DNA from: Falsigemmobacter intermedius
Lineage (GTDB): Bacteria; Pseudomonadota; Alphaproteobacteria; Rhodobacterales; Rhodobacteraceae
DNA length: 63,868 nucleotides
NCBI RefSeq assembly: GCF_004054105.1
Contig: NZ_SBLC01000019.1
Coordinates: 1-63,868, forward strand
Direction of reading: 5' to 3'
Under the pieces are notes generated by a model. It was not told where the DNA came from and did no database searches. It was given only the letters and a program-made list of their open reading frames with translations. Of this stretch, positions 59,365 through 63,868 are shown piece by piece. The position numbers and the translations under genes were made by a program. Within the stretch, counting starts at the first letter, position 1; each line of letters opens with the position of its first letter.

Positions 59365-60924
59365 ATGAAAACCGCGATCATCGGCACCGGCCCGACGGGG
59401 CTTTATACCTTCCAGGCCTTGCTGCGGGCAGGCGGTCCGCACCATATCGTGCTTTTTGAAGCCGGCGCGCAGATCGGCATCGGCATGCCCTGGTCGGCAG
59501 AAACCACCAGCGCCAGCATGCTCGCCAATATCGCCAGCATCGAAATTCCCGATCTGCCGGAGCGCTATATCGACTGGCTGAAACGACAGCCTGAAACGGT
59601 TCTCCGCCCCTTCAGCGTTGATCCCGCCACGGTGGAGGAGCGCGACTTTACCCCCCGGCTGCTGATCGGACAGTATTTTGCCGATCAGATGCAACAGCTT
59701 ATAACCATCGCACAGGCCGCAGGGGTCACCGTCGACACCTTTGAGACCTGCCGCGTGACCGATATCACCCCGGCGGCTGAGGGATATACCCTCGAAACCG
59801 ACCGCGCCGGGACGCAGAGCGGCTTTCGCCATGTAGTCCTTGCCACCGGGCATAAATTTGAGCGCGATGACGATCTGACGGACCATTATTTCCCCAATCC
59901 CTGGTCCGGGCTGGTCACGGTGGCGGTTCCGGCGGGCCATATCGGCATCATGGGCACCTCGCTCAGCGCGATTGATGCGGCCATGGTGGTTGCAGGCCAG
60001 CACGGGCAGTTCACGCGCAACGACGGCCGGCTGATCTGGCAGCCGCGCGGGTCTGAGGCGCTGACCATCACCCTGATGTCCTGGAGCGGCGTTCTGCCTG
60101 AGGCGGATTTCTACTGCCCGATCCCCTGGGAGCCGCTGGAGATCATGACGGAGGAGGCAGTCCTTGAAGCCGCAGAGGGGCCAGAGCCTTTCGCGCGTAT
60201 CTGGGATCTGTTCAAAGCGCAGCTTCAGACCTCTGATCCGGCCTGGTCGGACCGCATTAATCTGGCCAGTCTCACCCCGGAGACCTTTTCGGAGGCCTAT
60301 TTCCGCCCGCGCGAAGAGGGCGACACCTTTGCCCATGCGCGGCGCAATCTGGCCGAGGCGGAACGCAACCGCGAGGCCCGCCATACCATCCCCTGGCGCT
60401 ATGCCATTCTGCGGATGCATGAGCAGGTCGAGAAGGCCGTCCCCGCCTTCTCAGAGGCGGAAACCAAACGCTTCAACGCCACGCTGAAATCCGTCTTCAC
60501 CGACAATTATGCCGCCGTCCCGCCGCTGTCGATTGAGCGGGTGCTGGCACTGCGCGACGCAGGCGTCCTTGAGATTCTTGCCCTCGGCGAGGATTATGAG
60601 CTGACCCACCACCGGGGTTACAGTGAGGTCATTGCCAGGGGCAAAACCTATCGCCTCGACACCTTTATCGACGCCCGTGGCCAGTGTCCGCAGACCAGCA
60701 AAGACCTGCCCTTCCCCAGCCTCTCCCGCGCGCTGCTGCAGGCCGGACAGGAAGAGCCGCAGCTTTCCGAGAGCTTTGCCTTGCAATCCCTGCCGGGTTA
60801 TGAGGGGCGACTTTACTTCGGGGCCCTGCCCTTTCTGATGGAAGATCAGCCCTTTGTGCAGGGGCTGACCTCCTGTGCGCGCAACGGCGCGACGATCGCC
60901 GAAGCCATCATCCGCGACGCCTGA
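59365..60924 (+). CDS. FAD/NAD(P)-binding oxidoreductase
   Basis: A 519-residue flavoprotein. The first Rossmann glycine motif IIGTGPTGLYTFQ is at residues 5-17, a second motif GIMGTSLSAIDAAM at about 195, and the family's FSVDPATVEERDFTPR and ATGHKFERDD blocks follow. It matches the single-domain FAD-NAD(P)-binding class (YdhS-like, Pyr_redox_9). The electron acceptor and substrate are unknown. It is convergent with the metallo-hydrolase gene, 24 bp apart. Confidence 0.8.
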   Translation: MKTAIIGTGPTGLYTFQALLRAGGPHHIVLFEAGAQIGIGMPWSAETTSASMLANIASIEIPDLPERYIDWLKRQPETVLRPFSVDPATVEERDFTPRLLIGQYFADQMQQLITIAQAAGVTVDTFETCRVTDITPAAEGYTLETDRAGTQSGFRHVVLATGHKFERDDDLTDHYFPNPWSGLVTVAVPAGHIGIMGTSLSAIDAAMVVAGQHGQFTRNDGRLIWQPRGSEALTITLMSWSGVLPEADFYCPIPWEPLEIMTEEAVLEAAEGPEPFARIWDLFKAQLQTSDPAWSDRINLASLTPETFSEAYFRPREEGDTFAHARRNLAEAERNREARHTIPWRYAILRMHEQVEKAVPAFSEAETKRFNATLKSVFTDNYAAVPPLSIERVLALRDAGVLEILALGEDYELTHHRGYSEVIARGKTYRLDTFIDARGQCPQTSKDLPFPSLSRALLQAGQEEPQLSESFALQSLPGYEGRLYFGALPFLMEDQPFVQGLTSCARNGATIAEAIIRDA

Positions 60925-60948
60925 CCCCATGGTTCAGCGGACCGGCCC

Positions 60949-61827
60949 TCACCCCCAGGGCGCGTGCAAAAGATCGAGCGGGATTTTCAGATAGCGCCGC
61001 CCGTTCTCCTCCGGCTCCGGCAGGCGGCCTGCATTGGTATTCACCTGCAGCGCATGAAGGATCAGTTTGGGCATCGGCAGCGTGGCATCCCGCGCCTCGC
61101 GCAGAGCGACAAAATCGTCTTCGGTCAGACACTGAGAGATGTGGCTGTTGGTGGCGCGCTGCTCCGCCACGGTGCTTTCATAGCGAAGCTCCCGCCCGCC
61201 GGGCTGGTAGTCGTGCCCGGTGAAAAGCCGTGTTTCCTCCGGCAGTGCCAGAATCCGCTGAATAGAGGCCCAGAGCGCCCGGGCCGAGCCGCCGGGAAAA
61301 TCCGCCCTGGCCGTGCCGCTGTCGGGCATGAAAAGCGTGTCGTGGATGAAGGCCGCATCCCCCGCCACATAGGTCACCGAGGCGAGGGTATGCCCCGGCG
61401 AGAGCATCACACGCACCGGAATTTCGCCGATGAAAAATTCGTCACCATCCGCAAAGAGACGATCCCACTGCCGCCCGTCCTCAGGCGCGTCGGTCAGATT
61501 GTAAAACCCGTTCCAGAGTTTTTGCACCTCACAGACCTTTTCGCCAATGCCGATCGGCGCACCGGTTTTCGCCCGGAGGTAAGAGGCGGCTGAGAAGTGA
61601 TCTGCATGGGGGTGGGTGTCGAGGATGCAGACCGGCGTCAGCCCCTCGGCCTCAAGGAATGCGAGAATGCGGTCTGCATTCTCTGTCGAGGTGGCGCCGG
61701 ATTTCTCGTCGAAATCCAGCACCGGATCGATGATGGCGCAAAGCCGCGTCGCCGGATCACTGACCACATATTGCACTGAGAAGCTGCGCTTGTCGTAAAA
61801 CGCTTTTACGTCAGGATGATGGCTCAT
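60949..61827 (-). CDS. MBL-fold metallo-hydrolase, ETHE1/Blh-like
   Basis: A 292-residue metallo-beta-lactamase-fold protein. The metal site is THPHADHFSAASYL, further ligands are in GHTLASVTY and FTGHDYQPGG. The FIHDTLFMPDSGTARADF block is characteristic of the persulfide dioxygenase/Blh group, which oxidises glutathione persulfide or related sulfur species with one Fe(II). GGAGAG before ATG61827 supports the start. No rhodanese domain is fused. Confidence 0.85.
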   Translation of the reverse strand: MSHHPDVKAFYDKRSFSVQYVVSDPATRLCAIIDPVLDFDEKSGATSTENADRILAFLEAEGLTPVCILDTHPHADHFSAASYLRAKTGAPIGIGEKVCEVQKLWNGFYNLTDAPEDGRQWDRLFADGDEFFIGEIPVRVMLSPGHTLASVTYVAGDAAFIHDTLFMPDSGTARADFPGGSARALWASIQRILALPEETRLFTGHDYQPGGRELRYESTVAEQRATNSHISQCLTEDDFVALREARDATLPMPKLILHALQVNTNAGRLPEPEENGRRYLKIPLDLLHAPWG

Positions 61828-61899
61828 GTCGCTCTCCGCAGGCTGCGCCCCGGGATCACAGCACGGAAGCGCGGCTTTGCGCAAGCAGGCAGCGCCGGA

Positions 61900-63189
61900 T
61901 CAATGGAACCTGCGCCGGATCCGCCGCAGCCCCAGCCAGACGAGGAAGACCACCGGCAGGACCAGAACCCCCGTCAAAAGCTCTTTGCCAAGCCCTGCGG
62001 GCTTCGCCAGCGGATAGAGCAGATAGGTGCAGAGGTTCACCGCGTAATAGCCGATCGCCACAACGGAAAGCCCCTCAACCGTGTGCTGAAGGCGCAGTTG
62101 CAGATCGGCGCGGCGATCCATGCTTTCCAAAAGCGCCTGGTTTTCCGCCGAGCGTTCCACCTCAACCCTGGTCCTCAGCAACTCCGCCGCCCGGGTTGCC
62201 CGCTCTGAGAGCGCGCGCAGACGGCTTTCGGCGGATTTTACCGTCCGCATCGCCGGATCAAACCGCCGCGTCATAAACTCGCCAAAGGTCTGACGCCCCG
62301 AGAGCCGCTCCTCTCCCATGATCGAGACGCGCTGGTGCAAAATCGCCTCATAGGCTGAGGTCGCGCCGAAGCGAAAGGCCCCGCCGACGGCCAGCCGCTC
62401 AAGCTCTGCGGTGATCGACAAAAGCGCATGCAGCGTCTCATCCGGGGACCGGCCGCCTGCCTCCCCCTCCAGCCCCTCAACCAGATCGGTCAGCCGCGGG
62501 TCGAGTTCATTCAGCGCCGCCGTCAGCATCCGCGCCTGATGCAGACCCAGCATCGACATCGTGCGATAGGTCTCAAGCTCGCAGAGTCTTTGCACAATCC
62601 GGCCAATCCGGCGCGGACCGGTGCCGCGCTTGACGAAAACCGCAAACCGCATGTGCCCGGCGGGATCGATGCGGAAATCCCCCGCGATCACGCCCGACCC
62701 TTCTGTGATGCGGCTGGCGGCCAGGCTCTCGGGGACAAACCAGTCCTCAAGCTTCGCCAGAAGTTCACTTTCATCCTCGGGCATCTCTTCGACGCGCAGC
62801 AAAAGCGAAATCAGCCTCAGCCCCGGCGCTTTCGCGCGCCAGTCTTTCGGGAAAACATCCGCCTCTGCCGGATCAAAAGGTCGGGGCGAGAGCCCGGGGG
62901 TGAAGGCCGAATAGCTCACAAATTCGGTGTGGCTTTCCCATTTCACCTCAGAGCGGCCAAGCGCGCCGGAGTAATGCGTGGCCCCCGGCTCAGGCAGAAC
63001 GCCGCCCGCGCGGGTGACCAGATCCGACAGATGCGCCAGATCTTCGCTGCGATCGCGCCCCGCCGGGTTGTCGGGTTGCATGAAGGCCACCAGCGCCACC
63101 GTTGAAGGCAGCGTCACGGTCGGAAACGGCCGCGCGTGCAATTCATTCACGGTGGCATAGCGAAGCGGGTGATCGGTGACAGGCGACAT
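61900..63189 (-). CDS. DUF3422 membrane protein
   Basis: A 429-residue protein. The start MSPVTDHPLRYATVNELHARPFP is diagnostic of DUF3422, then a mostly helical body with charged arginine-rich stretches (RRFDPAMRTVKSAESRLRALSERA), and two C-terminal transmembrane helices (VVAIGYYAVNLCTYLLYPLA and a second near the end). Function is unknown. It reads away from the right edge, where only spacer and a partial frame follow. Confidence 0.85.
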   Translation of the reverse strand: MSPVTDHPLRYATVNELHARPFPTVTLPSTVALVAFMQPDNPAGRDRSEDLAHLSDLVTRAGGVLPEPGATHYSGALGRSEVKWESHTEFVSYSAFTPGLSPRPFDPAEADVFPKDWRAKAPGLRLISLLLRVEEMPEDESELLAKLEDWFVPESLAASRITEGSGVIAGDFRIDPAGHMRFAVFVKRGTGPRRIGRIVQRLCELETYRTMSMLGLHQARMLTAALNELDPRLTDLVEGLEGEAGGRSPDETLHALLSITAELERLAVGGAFRFGATSAYEAILHQRVSIMGEERLSGRQTFGEFMTRRFDPAMRTVKSAESRLRALSERATRAAELLRTRVEVERSAENQALLESMDRRADLQLRLQHTVEGLSVVAIGYYAVNLCTYLLYPLAKPAGLGKELLTGVLVLPVVFLVWLGLRRIRRRFH

Positions 63190-63510
63190 GGCAACCCCGG
63201 TGCAGTTCGTGCTTTTGGCAAATCAAATGCGACCGCACTGCGCCAGTGAATTTCAAAACCCCCGGCGCAGATGCGACCATCTGGCACAGAACGCACTGCC
63301 CCGAAGGCCGATGCTTTGCCACAGCTGATCCTATGGCAAATCAGCAAACCCGCAGCGCAAAAGCAATCCCGCAGTCGCATCCCGGACAATGTTTCTTGCA
63401 GGATCAGGTGCCTGGCCCCCAAATCCGCCCGCGCGCGCAGCGGGCCAGCGCGCCCCTCAGCGCGGCGGTGGCTGTGGGCGGGGAACCCCCCGCCTGCAGC
63501 GCGCGTCCCG
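63190..63510. other. Intergenic spacer with short direct repeats
   Basis: No gene is supported in 321 bp. Two short direct repeats are present: TGGCAAATCA at 63216-63225 and 63334-63343, and ATGCGACC at 63227-63234 and 63271-63278. They may be part of the DUF3422 promoter; I see no strong hairpin. Confidence 0.45.
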
Positions 63511-63868
63511 TCAGAATGAAGAACGGTGCGAGGGTGCCGCCGGCCGGATCAGACCGGCAGTCCCGCCGACCGACGCTTCATTCTGCGACAGAAGACGATC
63601 GATCAGGCGGCGCTGCTCCCGGCTGACGGGCCCGCCGAGCCGCACGGTATCGGGCGGCGCAGTGCCGGCCCCGGCACCACCGCCGGTGGGGCCGATCAGA
63701 TCGAGAGCCGCCTGCCCCAGGATCTGGCCGCTGACGACGGGCGCGGGCGATGTGATGCCAGCCACGGGCGGCAGGGCGGCGACCGGCGGGTTCACGACGG
63801 AGGTGGAGGACTCTGATGTTGTAACCGCCCCCCGACGGCATCTTTGTGCCAAGGTGGGATCGTCACAA
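63511..63868 (-). CDS. Partial reading frame cut by the right window edge
   Basis: An open frame enters from beyond the right edge and ends at 63511. The visible 118 codons begin with CDDPTLAQRC and continue as a Pro/Ala/Val-rich, then Gly-rich low-complexity stretch with an RRLIDRLLSQNEAS segment near the end. No domain is recognisable. The composition suits a secreted or surface protein tail, but it may not be a gene at all. Confidence 0.35.
   Translation of the reverse strand, partial: CDDPTLAQRCRRGAVTTSESSTSVVNPPVAALPPVAGITSPAPVVSGQILGQAALDLIGPTGGGAGAGTAPPDTVRLGGPVSREQRRLIDRLLSQNEASVGGTAGLIRPAAPSHRSSF

Noticed and set aside
1-63868. CRISPR arrays, tRNA or rRNA genes, insertion sequences and phage genes
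   Set aside because: I saw no spaced direct repeats, cloverleaf patterns, transposase or integrase motifs, or terminal inverted repeats on either strand.

Overview
This 63.9 kb window looks like chromosomal DNA of a high-GC alphaproteobacterium, most probably a Rhodobacterales (Rhodobacter/Paracoccus-like) species. That is an inference from uniformly high GC, dense operons with ATGA overlaps, several ABC and TRAP (DctP and TAXI type) uptake systems, DUF2585 and DUF3422 proteins, and a membrane formate dehydrogenase cluster of the alphaproteobacterial kind. I saw no rRNA, tRNA, CRISPR array, insertion sequence or phage gene.

Left part (1-10.2 kb): an NMT1/SsuA/TauA-type ABC importer with an alpha/beta hydrolase, a DUF2585 membrane protein, a divergent NtaA/SnaA-type flavin monooxygenase, and a minus-strand operon of a polar amino-acid ABC importer ending in a TetR regulator. 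Two closely similar inverted repeats, one at each promoter region, suggest that this TetR controls both the monooxygenase divergon and its own operon.

10.2-22.8 kb: two divergent operons around a FadR/GntR regulator. The minus operon encodes two enoyl-CoA hydratases, an acyl-CoA dehydrogenase and an APH-type phosphotransferase. The plus operon encodes a TRAP importer, an enoyl-CoA hydratase, a quinone oxidoreductase-like MDR protein, a MaoC-type hydratase and an acyl-CoA ligase, and ends at a strong terminator. Three copies of a TTGTC-N-GACAA palindrome mark it as one regulon for CoA-dependent breakdown of an unidentified carboxylic acid.

22.8-50.3 kb: a large oxyanion, molybdopterin and formate dehydrogenase region. 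It holds a tungstate ABC importer (TupABC), a divergent one-component regulator with a ligand-binding domain, a degenerate MoeA homologue, a MoeA fused to the same type of ligand-binding domain, a TAXI-TRAP importer, an orphan ModA, an asparaginase, FdhD, MobA, a MobB-MoeA fusion, a 45-residue membrane peptide, an Mrp/ApbC ATPase, the formate dehydrogenase subunits, a small Tat protein, a TorD-like chaperone, five poorly characterised proteins (DUF3306, DUF3305, two more families, a biotin/lipoate ligase-like protein), a multi-cluster 4Fe-4S protein and a DUF2478 protein. Together they could import W/Mo, build the bis-MGD cofactor and mature the enzyme. The uncharacterised set beside the dehydrogenase is the best candidate here for an undescribed system.

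Right part (50.4 kb to the end): cystathionine beta-lyase, an IclR regulator, a tandem acyl-CoA dehydrogenase pair behind a double palindromic operator, a glycine-zipper lipoprotein, a CobW GTPase with an odd G4 motif, a D-aminoacylase-like amidohydrolase with a partner of unknown function, an FAD/NAD(P)-binding protein, an ETHE1/Blh-like metallo-hydrolase, a DUF3422 membrane protein and a partial reading frame cut by the window edge.
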